A stretch of 64,000 nucleotides of DNA from Brevibacterium limosum (GTDB lineage Bacteria > Actinomycetota > Actinomycetes > Actinomycetales > Brevibacteriaceae): NCBI RefSeq assembly GCF_011617705.1, contig NZ_CP050154.1, forward strand, positions 2,418,001 through 2,482,000, in the 5' to 3' direction. Shown here one piece after another: positions 9,351 to 19,244 of this stretch (its first letter is position 1; the number at the start of each line of letters is the position of its first letter). Below the pieces are notes generated by a model. It was not told the origin of the DNA and made no database searches. It worked only from the letters and a program-made list of their open reading frames with translations. The position numbers and the translations under genes are program-made.

Positions 9351-9935
9351 GTGGCTGACAGTGAGATAGATCGCAATGAGACCGAGCCCACCGTCGTGCG
9401 GACGACGAGCTCGACGGCTCTGTTCTTCATCGTCGGAGGGCTCTGTGCCTTCGGTGTGCTCTCGATCGTGTTCGGCGATTTCACGCTGCGCGGACTCGCC
9501 GCAGCAGGCATTCCGCTGGCTGTCGGCACCTTGGTCTTCGTCTTCTACCGATATCCCCGTGTCGAGCTGCACCGACGGCAGATCGTCTTGGTCAATCCCC
9601 TGCAGACCGTGACGATCCCGTGGAACCTCGTCGACGGCTTCGAGACCCACTTCGGTCTCAGTGTGCGCACTCATGCGAAGAAGTTCGCCTCATGGCCGCT
9701 GGCCGGCAAGGGCAAGAAGTGGGAGAAGGACGAGCACGGCATCCGCCGGCTCGTCGAGAATCCGAACCCGGCGGTCGATACCGTGCTCGAACGCTATTCG
9801 GCTCTCAGCGACGAAGAGCTGGCCAATCCAGGCGGGCAGCGCATCGTCGAGACGAGATGGAACATCGGCATCATCGCCGTGGGGCTCCTCGCCATCGCGT
9901 GGGCGCTCATCGGCTTCGCCGCACTGCCGAGCTGA
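9351..9935 (+). CDS. PH-domain membrane protein
   Basis: 194 residues of unknown role. Two closely spaced hydrophobic helices at about residues 22-62 are followed by a bacterial PH-like segment (VELHRRQIVLVNPLQTVTIPW, then the FGLSVRT strand) and a C-terminal helix at about 170-190, so the PH module is predicted to face the cytosol. The start is GTG, six bases after TAGGAT (9339-9344), which makes a leaderless transcript likely. It is divergent from the oligopeptide operon and convergent with the hydrolase gene downstream. The family match is by pattern; no specific ligand can be assigned. Confidence 0.75.
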   Translation: MADSEIDRNETEPTVVRTTSSTALFFIVGGLCAFGVLSIVFGDFTLRGLAAAGIPLAVGTLVFVFYRYPRVELHRRQIVLVNPLQTVTIPWNLVDGFETHFGLSVRTHAKKFASWPLAGKGKKWEKDEHGIRRLVENPNPAVDTVLERYSALSDEELANPGGQRIVETRWNIGIIAVGLLAIAWALIGFAALPS

Positions 9936-9984
9936 GGAGCTCGCTGAAAGCTCGACTTCGCCCAGCGCCGGGGCAGGGCCGCGG

Positions 9985-10638
9985 TCACCAGCCGCGTTCG
10001 CGCCACTCCCCCAGTTTCGGGCGCTCGTCACCCAGAGTCGTCGAATCCCCGTGCCCGGGCAGCACGAGAGTCTCGTCCGGAAGCTCACCGAAGACCCGAT
10101 CCTCGAGGTCGTCCATGAGAGATGTGAAGTCCTCGGCCGACCAGGTCTTGCCCGGCCCACCCGGGAACAGCGAATCGCCGGAGAACAGGATGGTCTTGCC
10201 CCCGTCGCGCAGAAGCAGCGCTGTCGAGCCGGGAGTGTGTCCGCGCAGCTCGATGGCTTGGAGGACGAATCCGCCGAAGTCCCCGACGTCGAGGTGATCG
10301 ACGGAATGCGCGATCTCGACGCCTTCCGCCTCGGTGATGGCGGCCGCGTCTGCGGCTCCGGCGATGGTCATCGCCTCCGGATAGTTCGCCGAGGTGGCCG
10401 GCAGCGCCCGGATATGATCCCAGTGCCGGTGGGTGGTGATGATCGCCCGCAGCGTCGGTTCGGCTTCGGTGTCCTGGGCACCTGAGCCGATGAGCTCGGC
10501 GATCGCCTCGGCGTCATCGGCGGCGTCGATGAGCACCTGAGAGCCGGTCTCCCTGCCCGTGAGCAGGTAGACGTTGTTCGCCATCTCGGAGACCGCGATA
10601 GAGCGGATGACGACATGCTCGGTTTCGATCGTGTTCAT
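9985..10638 (-). CDS. Metallo-beta-lactamase-fold hydrolase (glyoxalase II-like)
   Basis: 217-residue soluble hydrolase. The metal motif THRHWDH (HxHxDH) sits at about residue 75-81, with the later HTPGS and FSGDSLF motifs carrying further metal ligands (His and Asp), and a final GHGDST histidine. This is the pattern of glyoxalase II and related thioesterases; in a mycothiol-using organism the thiol partner could be mycothiol rather than glutathione (inference). I chose ATG 10638 because AGGAG lies 7 nt upstream; the frame is open 15 nt further. The old-yellow-enzyme gene is about 50 bp upstream on the same strand, so they may be cotranscribed. Confidence 0.88.
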   Translation of the reverse strand: MNTIETEHVVIRSIAVSEMANNVYLLTGRETGSQVLIDAADDAEAIAELIGSGAQDTEAEPTLRAIITTHRHWDHIRALPATSANYPEAMTIAGAADAAAITEAEGVEIAHSVDHLDVGDFGGFVLQAIELRGHTPGSTALLLRDGGKTILFSGDSLFPGGPGKTWSAEDFTSLMDDLEDRVFGELPDETLVLPGHGDSTTLGDERPKLGEWRERGW

Positions 10639-10689
10639 TTCCAAACTCCTCAATCTGTACTGACTCTGCTCAATCTGTTCGAGACCGGG

Positions 10690-11760
10690 TCACCAGGCGC
10701 CGCGCGTGTACTGCGGTGGGTAGGGTCCGGGTTCGACGCCGAGCACATGGGCGGCACGCTGTGGCCATGAGGGTTCGCGCAGAGCGGCTCGGGCCATGAA
10801 GATCGCATCGGCCTGCCCCGTGCTGAGGATGGTCTCGGCCTGCTTCGGATCGGTGATGAGTCCGACGGCGCCGGTCGGCACGCCCTCGGCGCGGATCGCG
10901 GCGGCCATCGACACCTGGTATCCGGGACCGATGGGGATCCGCACCGGATAGTTGCCGCCCGAGGAGACGTCGATGAGGTCGACTCCGGCTTCGGACAGCG
11001 CACGACCGACCTCGGCGGCTTCGGCGATGTCGAATCCGCCGTCGGTCCATTCGCTGGCCGAGATGCGCACGAACACCGGCAAATCCTCGCTGACCTCGGC
11101 GCGCACGGCCGCATAGACCTCATGGAGCAGTCGGGACCGGCCGGCGAGATCGCCGCCGTATTCGTCGCTGCGCTGGTTCGACAGCGGTGACAGGAAGGAA
11201 TGGAGCAGATAGCCGTGGGCCGAGTGGAGTTCGACGAGGTCGAACCCGGCGTCGATCGCACGGCGGGCAGCAGCTGCGAAGGCGGCGACCACCTCGGCGA
11301 TATCGTCTTTCGTCATCTCCACGGGCTCGGCCAGCTGCGGATAGGCGATGGAGCTGGCGCCGAGTGTCGGCCATCCGCCCTCGGACTCGGGGACGCTGCC
11401 CTTCGGTTCACCGGTGAAAGGACGATAGGTGCTGGCCTTGCGGCCGGCATGGGCGAGCTGAATGCCGATGATGCTGCCCTGGGAGTGGACGAAGTCGACG
11501 ACGGCCGACCATGACTCTGCCTGGTCGTCGTTCCAGATTCCGGCGTCCTGTGGTGAGATTCGACCTTCGGGGACGACGGCGGAGGCTTCGGTGAGGATGA
11601 GCCCGAATCCGCCCTGCGCCCGGGCACCGAGGTGCACGAGATGCCAGGGGCCGGGCATTCCGTCTTCGGCTTCGCAGGAATACTGGCACATCGGTGCCAG
11701 CCAGATGCGATTGGGGATCTCGGTTCCGCGCAGTGTCAGCGGTTCGAACAGCTCAGTCAT
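10690..11760 (-). CDS. NADH:flavin oxidoreductase, old yellow enzyme of YqjM type
   Basis: FMN-dependent ene-reductase using NAD(P)H, cytosolic. 356 residues in a TIM-barrel. The N-terminal APMCQYS carries the cysteine typical of the YqjM/thermophilic-like class, and the active-site HSAHGYLLHSFLSP and NQRSDEYGG segments are intact, as is the C-terminal FMN-binding stretch (SGGNYP, GLITDPKQA). The frame extends to 11904, but the conserved start is MTELFEPL at 11760. Six bases before this ATG is CAGACT, a one-mismatch -10 element, so it may be leaderless. Physiological substrate unknown; such enzymes commonly reduce activated alkenes. Confidence 0.92.
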   Translation of the reverse strand: MTELFEPLTLRGTEIPNRIWLAPMCQYSCEAEDGMPGPWHLVHLGARAQGGFGLILTEASAVVPEGRISPQDAGIWNDDQAESWSAVVDFVHSQGSIIGIQLAHAGRKASTYRPFTGEPKGSVPESEGGWPTLGASSIAYPQLAEPVEMTKDDIAEVVAAFAAAARRAIDAGFDLVELHSAHGYLLHSFLSPLSNQRSDEYGGDLAGRSRLLHEVYAAVRAEVSEDLPVFVRISASEWTDGGFDIAEAAEVGRALSEAGVDLIDVSSGGNYPVRIPIGPGYQVSMAAAIRAEGVPTGAVGLITDPKQAETILSTGQADAIFMARAALREPSWPQRAAHVLGVEPGPYPPQYTRGAW

Positions 11761-11788
11761 GACATCAGTCTGCCAGTTCCGCTCGACC

Positions 11789-13444
11789 TCACACAGCGAT
11801 CCCGAATACCGGAACGGCGAGCAGATACACCGTGGCGGTGACGAGCACGATGCCGATGACGTTGAGCCACAGCCCGCCCTTGACCATCTGAGCCACGGTG
11901 ACATAACCGGAACCGAAGGCGACCGCGTTCGGCGGGGTGGCGACCGGCAGCATGAACGCGCAGGTCGCGGCCAAGGCGACGGGAATCGTCAGCAGCAGGG
12001 GGTCGAGGTCGAGGCCCATCGCCACTCCCCCGACGACGGGAACGAACGTCGCCGCTGTCGCGGTGTTCGAGGTCAGCTCTGTGAGGAAGAGGATGATGGC
12101 CGCGAAGATCGCCACGACGAGCACTGTGGGCAGAACCCCGAGACCGCTGGTGGTCTTGCCGATCCATTCGGTCAGTCCCGAGTCCGAGAACTGTGCGGAC
12201 AGAGCGAGTCCGCCGCCGAAGAGCAGGAGGACCCCCCAAGGCAGCTTCTCCGCCGTCTCCCAGTCGAGGAGCCGAACTCCCCGGTTTGCTCCACCCGGGA
12301 TGAGGAAGAGGAGGAGACCCACGGCCATGGCGATGCCTTCGTCGCTGATCGGCGGTTCCTCGAAGATCAGCGGCAGAGAGATCCAGCTGACGGCGGCGAG
12401 GACGAACATCGCGAGCACGAGCTTCTCACCGGTGGACATAGGACCGAGTTTGGCCAGTTCATCGCGGATGAGCTCACGTCCGCCGGGGATCCTGTCGATC
12501 TCCGGTTTGAACAGCACCTTGACCAGCAGGAACCAGGCGATGGCCATCATCACCACCGACAACGGCACGCCGACGATCATCCACTGACCGAAGCCGATGG
12601 AGATGTCGTAGCTGTCTTTGAGGAAGCCGATGAGGAAGAGGTTGGGAGGAGTGCCGATGATGGTGCCCAGCGACCCGATCGACGCGGAGTAGGCGATGCC
12701 GAGCATGAGCGCGGTGCCGAAATTCGATTTCACAACCGCGCCGATGCCGGTGTCATCGCCGCCGTCGCTCGGGCTGTCGGCAGCACCGTCGCCGTCGGTC
12801 GGCCTGTCGGCAGCACCGCCGGCGTCTTCGGTTCCGGCCCCGTCCGGATCCGCAGCTTCGTTGAGGGCCGTGCCCACGACCTTCGACACGATCATGAGCA
12901 CCGACATGCCGATCGGCAGCATCATCACTGCGGTCGCCGTGTTCGACACCCACATCGAGATGAATCCGGTGGCGATCATGAAGCCGGCGATCATCGGTCC
13001 GGGCCGGTCGCCCATGATGCTCAGAGTCACAAGTGCGATGCGACGGTGCAGATTCCACCGCTGCATCGCCAGGGCGATGAGGAAGCCGCCGAGGAAGAGG
13101 AAGATGATCGGGTTCCCGTAGGAGGCCCCGACGGTCTCCATCTCGACGTCGGTGCCAAGCACGGGAAATGCCACAAGCGGGACGAGGGACGTCGCAGCGA
13201 TCGGCAGCGCTTCCGTCATCCACCAGGCCGCCATGAGCACAGCGACCGCGGCAGTCAGTTTGGCGGCATGCCCGACGTCGGCGGGCATGATCGCGTAGAT
13301 CAGGGTGGAGAAGATTAGGCCGAGCAGGAACCCGGTCCACCGGATTCTCAGCGTGGTGCGGCTGACGCCGGGTTCTCGTTCCCCCGGAGAGCGCAGATCG
13401 ATCTCGGTGGATGTGAACTCAGTGGAATTCCGGCGCGGGGACAT
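11789..13444 (-). CDS. SLC13/DASS-family anion symporter
   Basis: Membrane carrier predicted to take up dicarboxylates or sulfate with sodium. 551 residues with 11-12 hydrophobic segments. The two SNTAT-type motifs that bind sodium and substrate are both present (SNTATAVMM around residue 165 and SNTATAATF around 465). Between about residues 208 and 245 there is an unusual acidic, Asp/Gly/Ala-rich insert encoded by imperfect repeats, probably a cytosolic loop. Start: ATG 13444 follows AGGAG at 5 nt; an in-frame GTG six bases upstream overlaps that ribosome site and is less likely. Substrate not assignable. Confidence 0.9.
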   Translation of the reverse strand: MSPRRNSTEFTSTEIDLRSPGEREPGVSRTTLRIRWTGFLLGLIFSTLIYAIMPADVGHAAKLTAAVAVLMAAWWMTEALPIAATSLVPLVAFPVLGTDVEMETVGASYGNPIIFLFLGGFLIALAMQRWNLHRRIALVTLSIMGDRPGPMIAGFMIATGFISMWVSNTATAVMMLPIGMSVLMIVSKVVGTALNEAADPDGAGTEDAGGAADRPTDGDGAADSPSDGGDDTGIGAVVKSNFGTALMLGIAYSASIGSLGTIIGTPPNLFLIGFLKDSYDISIGFGQWMIVGVPLSVVMMAIAWFLLVKVLFKPEIDRIPGGRELIRDELAKLGPMSTGEKLVLAMFVLAAVSWISLPLIFEEPPISDEGIAMAVGLLLFLIPGGANRGVRLLDWETAEKLPWGVLLLFGGGLALSAQFSDSGLTEWIGKTTSGLGVLPTVLVVAIFAAIILFLTELTSNTATAATFVPVVGGVAMGLDLDPLLLTIPVALAATCAFMLPVATPPNAVAFGSGYVTVAQMVKGGLWLNVIGIVLVTATVYLLAVPVFGIAV

Positions 13445-13548
13445 TCTCACTCCTCATCGAGCAGGTTTGTCTGTGCTTTCGCCCAGCCTACTCCAGAAGT
13501 GGTCTCCCGAGGGTGGGAACCGGCCCCTGCGCGTGGGTCCGACGGTTG

Positions 13549-14328
13549 CTACAGCTGGCCGCAGAACTCCAGGATGTGGTCGACGACGATCTCGGGGTGT
13601 TCGACCATCAGCAGGTGTGCGGAGTCCGGGATCGTGACGAAGTGCGCGCCCTCGATCTGCTGGGCCATCTCCGTCATCGCCTCCGGAGTGCAGCCGGGGT
13701 CCTGGGCGCCGGCCATGACCAGCGTCGGGGTGCTGATCGAACCGAGCTTCCCGCTCACGTCGTAGGTCTTCAGCGCCGAGGCGGCCGCGATATAGGCCTC
13801 ATCCTCGATCAGGGCGAGGTCGGTCAGGATGAGGTGGCCGGTGGCGATGTCCTCGCCGAGGAATCCGGCGGCGAACCACCGATCGGCGGTGTCATCGACG
13901 ACGCTCCGGGTGCCGTCGGCGCGGATTTCGGCGATGCGTTCGTCCCAGGACTCCGGGGTGCCGAACTTCTCGGCTGTCGCGCAGGCGACGAGGCCGGTCA
14001 GCACGTCGGGATGATTGAGCGCCAGGGTCAGGCCGACGGCGCCCGAGATCGAGACTCCGCAGTACGCGAAGGACTCCACCCCGAGCTCGGCGAGGGACTC
14101 GACGAGGCCGGAGGCCAGCTGTTCGATCGTCAGCGGTGCGGACGCCTCGGCGAGGGATTCACCGGTGGAGACGGTGTGTCCGGGAAGGTCGGTGAGGTAG
14201 ACCTGATAGTCGTCGGCCAAGCGTGCGGCCACGGACGTCCATAAGGGCATCCGGGTGCCCAGAGCGTTGCCGAAGACGAGGACGGGAGAACCGGGATTGT
14301 CATTGAAGGCACGGACGGCGATGCGCAT
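13549..14328 (-). CDS. Alpha/beta hydrolase, 3-oxoadipate enol-lactonase-like
   Basis: 259 residues. The nucleophile elbow GVSISG places Ser93; the acid is probably in GAQDPGC and the catalytic His in DSAHLLMVEHPE near the C-terminus. The N-terminal GNALGTRMPLW (oxyanion region) and the overall length resemble PcaD, which opens 3-oxoadipate enol-lactone in aromatic degradation. No other pca genes are nearby, so another small lactone or ester is equally possible. Start ATG 14328 has AAGGAG 7 nt upstream. The 95-bp gap to thymidine kinase upstream suggests a possible but unproven operon. Confidence 0.75.
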   Translation of the reverse strand: MRIAVRAFNDNPGSPVLVFGNALGTRMPLWTSVAARLADDYQVYLTDLPGHTVSTGESLAEASAPLTIEQLASGLVESLAELGVESFAYCGVSISGAVGLTLALNHPDVLTGLVACATAEKFGTPESWDERIAEIRADGTRSVVDDTADRWFAAGFLGEDIATGHLILTDLALIEDEAYIAAASALKTYDVSGKLGSISTPTLVMAGAQDPGCTPEAMTEMAQQIEGAHFVTIPDSAHLLMVEHPEIVVDHILEFCGQL

Positions 14329-14424
14329 TGAGGCTCCTTGAGAACTTGAGGTGCGACGGAGATTCGACTGGATGCGACGGGAGTCGACGAGCTGGATTCG
14401 ACGGGGAAGCTGTGTCCGGATCGG

Positions 14425-15066
14425 TCAGGAGTCTGTCGTTGAAAGCCTACCGCCGGAGAACTCGAGATAACAGCTCGGGCACAGTGATTCGTAGGTCACG
14501 GAATTGCCGTCGATGGCGACCTGATCGCCGGCGAAGATGAACTGTCCGTCGACGAGGCGGCCGTTGAACATGGCCTTGCGACCGCAGCGGCAGATCGTCT
14601 TGAGCTCTTCGAGGGTGTGCGCGATCTCGAGCAGCCGGGCCGATCCGGGGAATGCCTTCGTCTGGAAGTCCGTGCGGATTCCGTAGCACATCACCGGCAC
14701 CGAGGTTGCGGTGGCGATGCGCATGAGCGAATCCACTTGGACGGGGCTGAGGAACTGCGCTTCGTCGATGAGCAGGCACGCGACCGGGACCTTCGGGGCG
14801 TCGATGGACTCGATGAGGGCATCGTGGTCGACATAGTCCGCATGTTCGGCGTAGATCGTCTCGACGTCGCCGTCGGCGGGGATGACGAAGTCGACCTCGC
14901 GGGTGACTCCCAACCGGGACACGATCAGCGATGCGCCCTTGGTGTCGATGAGGGGTTTGGCCAGCAGAACCCGCTGACCGCGCTCCTCATAGTTGAAGGC
15001 CGCCTGCAGCAGAGCGGTCGACTTGCCGGAATTCATCGCTCCGTACCGGAAGTAGAGTTTGGCCAC
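14425..15066 (-). CDS. tdk: Thymidine kinase (type II)
   Basis: Phosphorylates thymidine to dTMP for salvage, cytosolic tetramer. 213 residues, normal for the bacterial type II family. P-loop GAMNSGKST at residues 9-17, Walker B LLIDEAQF near residue 85-92 and the lasso/zinc cysteines CRCGRKA and CPSCY in the C-terminal half. The frame is open to 15237, but the family start is GTG at 15066 (MAKLYFRYGAMNSG), with AGAGGA about 7 nt upstream. A TAGTCT -10 candidate lies about 30 nt upstream. Divergent from the isocitrate dehydrogenase gene. Confidence 0.95.
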   Translation of the reverse strand: MAKLYFRYGAMNSGKSTALLQAAFNYEERGQRVLLAKPLIDTKGASLIVSRLGVTREVDFVIPADGDVETIYAEHADYVDHDALIESIDAPKVPVACLLIDEAQFLSPVQVDSLMRIATATSVPVMCYGIRTDFQTKAFPGSARLLEIAHTLEELKTICRCGRKAMFNGRLVDGQFIFAGDQVAIDGNSVTYESLCPSCYLEFSGGRLSTTDS

Positions 15067-15160
15067 TGTCGTCCTCTTTCTGTTGTCCGTGCCGACACAG
15101 AAGACTACCGGGTGCGAACGACAGGTGTGAGCACCGTCATCGGCCTGAACCGACTGCTGA

Positions 15161-17452
<2,292 letters not shown>

Positions 17453-17472
17453 TCGACTGATCGACACCATCT

Positions 17473-17511
17473 GAGAAAGAGTCCCGGCAGACCCTGCCGG
17501 GACTCTTTCTC
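17473..17511. terminator. Strong hairpin terminator after icd
   Basis: A perfect 18-bp stem with a 3-nt loop (17473-17490, ACC, 17494-17511). The 3' arm ends in CTCTTTCTC rather than a pure T-run, and the 5' arm is A/G-rich. Position 20 bp after the icd stop fits a terminator. Confidence 0.85.
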
Positions 17512-17520
17512 TACCCTCAT

Positions 17521-17549
17521 GCGCCCCATCAGCGGTTATGATGGGGCGC
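17521..17549 (+). promoter_or_regulatory. Inverted repeat enclosing -10 box and abutting the lapA start
   Basis: Perfect 10-bp inverted repeat (GCGCCCCATC, 9-nt spacer, GATGGGGCGC) ending at the base before the ATG at 17550. The right arm begins inside a TATGAT -10 candidate (17537-17542) and carries the only SD-like GGGG. If transcription starts at or near 17550 this is a DNA operator overlapping the promoter; if it starts upstream, the RNA hairpin would cover the ribosome site. Confidence 0.5.
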
Positions 17550-18008
17550 ATGAGTACTCAAGACCCGCGTGGCGATTCGCAGACGCCCGAAGAGCTCCTG
17601 GCCGAAACCGATTCAGTGCTCGGCAGCGATACTCCCGCGACGGGCGAGACCGCCGCTGCGGACAAGACCCGGGAGATATCCCCCCAAGGAACTCATGAGC
17701 AGACTCAGCCTCCGGCAGGACACACCGGTGAGCTGCCGTCGACGAAGACCGGTTCCGGAATGTCGGCGGGCATGTGGGTCTCCCTCATCCTCGGCGCCGT
17801 CATCGTCGTCCTCCTGCTCATCTTCATTCTGCAGAACAATGTCCCGGCCGAGTTCAAGTACTTCGGCTGGCAGTTCGAACTGCCCCTGGGCGTGGCGATG
17901 CTCTTCGCTGCGATCGGCGGCATCCTCATCGCCGGAATCATCGGTTCGGTGCGGATCTTCGTTCTGGGACGCAAGCTGAAGAAGATCAACAAGGCCCTGG
18001 GCCGCTGA
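17550..18008 (+). CDS. LapA/DUF1049-family membrane protein
   Basis: 152 residues. The first about 70 are polar and disordered; then two hydrophobic helices (about 73-95 and 110-132) separated by EFKYFGWQFELPLG, the hallmark of the DUF1049/LapA family, and a short basic tail with a coiled-coil-like RKLKKINKAL. Function in actinobacteria is not established; enterobacterial LapA affects lipopolysaccharide assembly, which this organism should lack. ATGs at 17538 and 17541 are alternatives, but both fall within the -10 box, so 17550 is preferred. The next gene starts 3 bp after its stop. Confidence 0.78.
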   Translation: MSTQDPRGDSQTPEELLAETDSVLGSDTPATGETAAADKTREISPQGTHEQTQPPAGHTGELPSTKTGSGMSAGMWVSLILGAVIVVLLLIFILQNNVPAEFKYFGWQFELPLGVAMLFAAIGGILIAGIIGSVRIFVLGRKLKKINKALGR

Positions 18009-18011
18009 TCG

Positions 18012-18656
18012 ATGGCGCACCACCCCAGCTTCACCGAACTGCCCACCGAACTGCCTGTCACTCTCATCCTCGCCGATACCTCGGCTGAGGCGGCGTGGGC
18101 GCGCGACGACGATTCCGCGCTCACCGAGCAGGAACACAATTATGCTGAGGAATTCGACGCCGAGGCGGCTCTCACCTGGTCGGCCGGTCGTGTCGTCCTT
18201 CGCCATGTGCTCGGAGCGCATCTCGACCAGGATCCCGCTGCGATCGAGATCCGCCTCGATTCGGCAGGCAAACCACGCCACGACGAGTGCGAGTTCTCGG
18301 TGTCCCGGTCTCGTCGCCTCGTCCTCGTCGCCGTCGCCGATGATCCGGTCGGCCTCGACATCGAAGCGGTCCCCGAACGAGATGTCGCCCTCGAGGCGAT
18401 GCAGCTGCTCCACGAACGAGAGCGGGCCGAGCTCGAAGTGCTTCCCGACGGCGACTTCGCAACCGGATTCGTGCGCGTATGGGCACGCACCGAAGCCTTC
18501 CTCAAGGCATTGAGCACCGGCCTGGCCCGCGATCCCGGTCTCGACTACATCGGCGCCGGGCCGCTCCCGAACTCACCGCATCCGGATGTCGACATCCACG
18601 ATCTCGAGGCCGGCATTCCGGACGGTCATATCGCCGCGATCGCGTTCAATCGCTGA
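18012..18656 (+). CDS. 4'-phosphopantetheinyl transferase superfamily protein
   Basis: 214 residues; expected to transfer phosphopantetheine from CoA to carrier proteins of fatty-acid, polyketide or nonribosomal peptide synthesis. The pattern of the Sfp/Gsp class is visible: LDSAGKPRH (start of the CoA-binding part), VGLDIEAV with the magnesium-binding Asp and Glu, and VWARTEAFLKAL corresponding to the WxxKEAxxK motif, with Thr in place of the first Lys. That substitution could alter activity. Probably cotranscribed with the LapA-like gene, 3 bp upstream. Carrier-protein target unknown. Confidence 0.8.
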   Translation: MAHHPSFTELPTELPVTLILADTSAEAAWARDDDSALTEQEHNYAEEFDAEAALTWSAGRVVLRHVLGAHLDQDPAAIEIRLDSAGKPRHDECEFSVSRSRRLVLVAVADDPVGLDIEAVPERDVALEAMQLLHERERAELEVLPDGDFATGFVRVWARTEAFLKALSTGLARDPGLDYIGAGPLPNSPHPDVDIHDLEAGIPDGHIAAIAFNR

Positions 18657-18680
18657 CTGTCCCTCTGCAGAGTTCCCGCC

Positions 18681-18832
18681 GGTCAAGCGCTGCCACGCCT
18701 GTCCGCCCGAAGCGCACCGATCCGGCAGGAATTCGCGCCGATCAAGTCCTACAGCGGATATGTGCCCGTAGACGACCACAAATGTGCGCGGGCGCTTGAT
18801 CGGCCGAAAGGGTGGCGCGGGAACGCTTGATC
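18681..18832. repeat. Four-copy CTTGATC-type small repeat cluster
   Basis: The 198-bp gap between the transferase and membrane-protein genes contains no gene. It holds two minus-orientation copies (GGTCAAGCGC at 18681-18690 and GCCGATCAAG at 18737-18746) and two plus-orientation copies (CTTGATCGGC at 18795-18804 and CTTGATC at 18826-18832). The last two share a longer direct repeat, GCGCGGG followed by CGCTTGATC. The inward-facing arrangement can form hairpins, and it lies between convergent genes. Confidence 0.5.
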
Positions 18833-18854
18833 CTCGGAGGGTGTGCGGGCGCGG

Positions 18855-19244
18855 TCAGGGGTTCTGAGAGTCTTCTTCGCTGAAGGAGGGGCCGTTCTCG
18901 CCGGTCGTGAAGATCACGGCGATGCCCAGAGAGCCCACGCCCACCAAGCCGAAGAGTATCCAGGCACCGGCGGGGTTGCTCGCGGCGGCGAGGATGAGCC
19001 CGATGACGACGGCGACGACGATGAGCGCGTCGAAGACCATCGGGTACTTCAGATAGCCTTTCTCGCCCTTGCTCACGCCATAGGAGATCTGAGTGGCGGC
19101 GCTGAGGAAGAGCAGCACCAGAGCGGTGATGACCAGCCAGCGTGGGGCGAGGAAGAAGTCCTCGAGCCCGCCGACGACGATGAAGCCGGCGACGGCCAGC
19201 AGCAGCTTGATGATGCCGTCGACTGCGAATCCGGAATTCCTCAT
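18855..19244 (-). CDS. Small four-helix membrane protein (YrdB/DUF2568-like)
   Basis: 129 residues, almost entirely four hydrophobic helices (about 8-28, 36-52, 68-88, 92-112) with an acidic hydrophilic C-terminus (GENGPSFSEEDSQNP). The pattern, including the conserved EDFFLAPRW region, resembles the DUF2568/YrdB family; function is unknown. Its start ATG overlaps the stop of the PdxR-like gene (ATGA), so the two are translationally coupled and this protein is probably coexpressed with the regulator. Confidence 0.75.
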   Translation of the reverse strand: MRNSGFAVDGIIKLLLAVAGFIVVGGLEDFFLAPRWLVITALVLLFLSAATQISYGVSKGEKGYLKYPMVFDALIVVAVVIGLILAAASNPAGAWILFGLVGVGSLGIAVIFTTGENGPSFSEEDSQNP

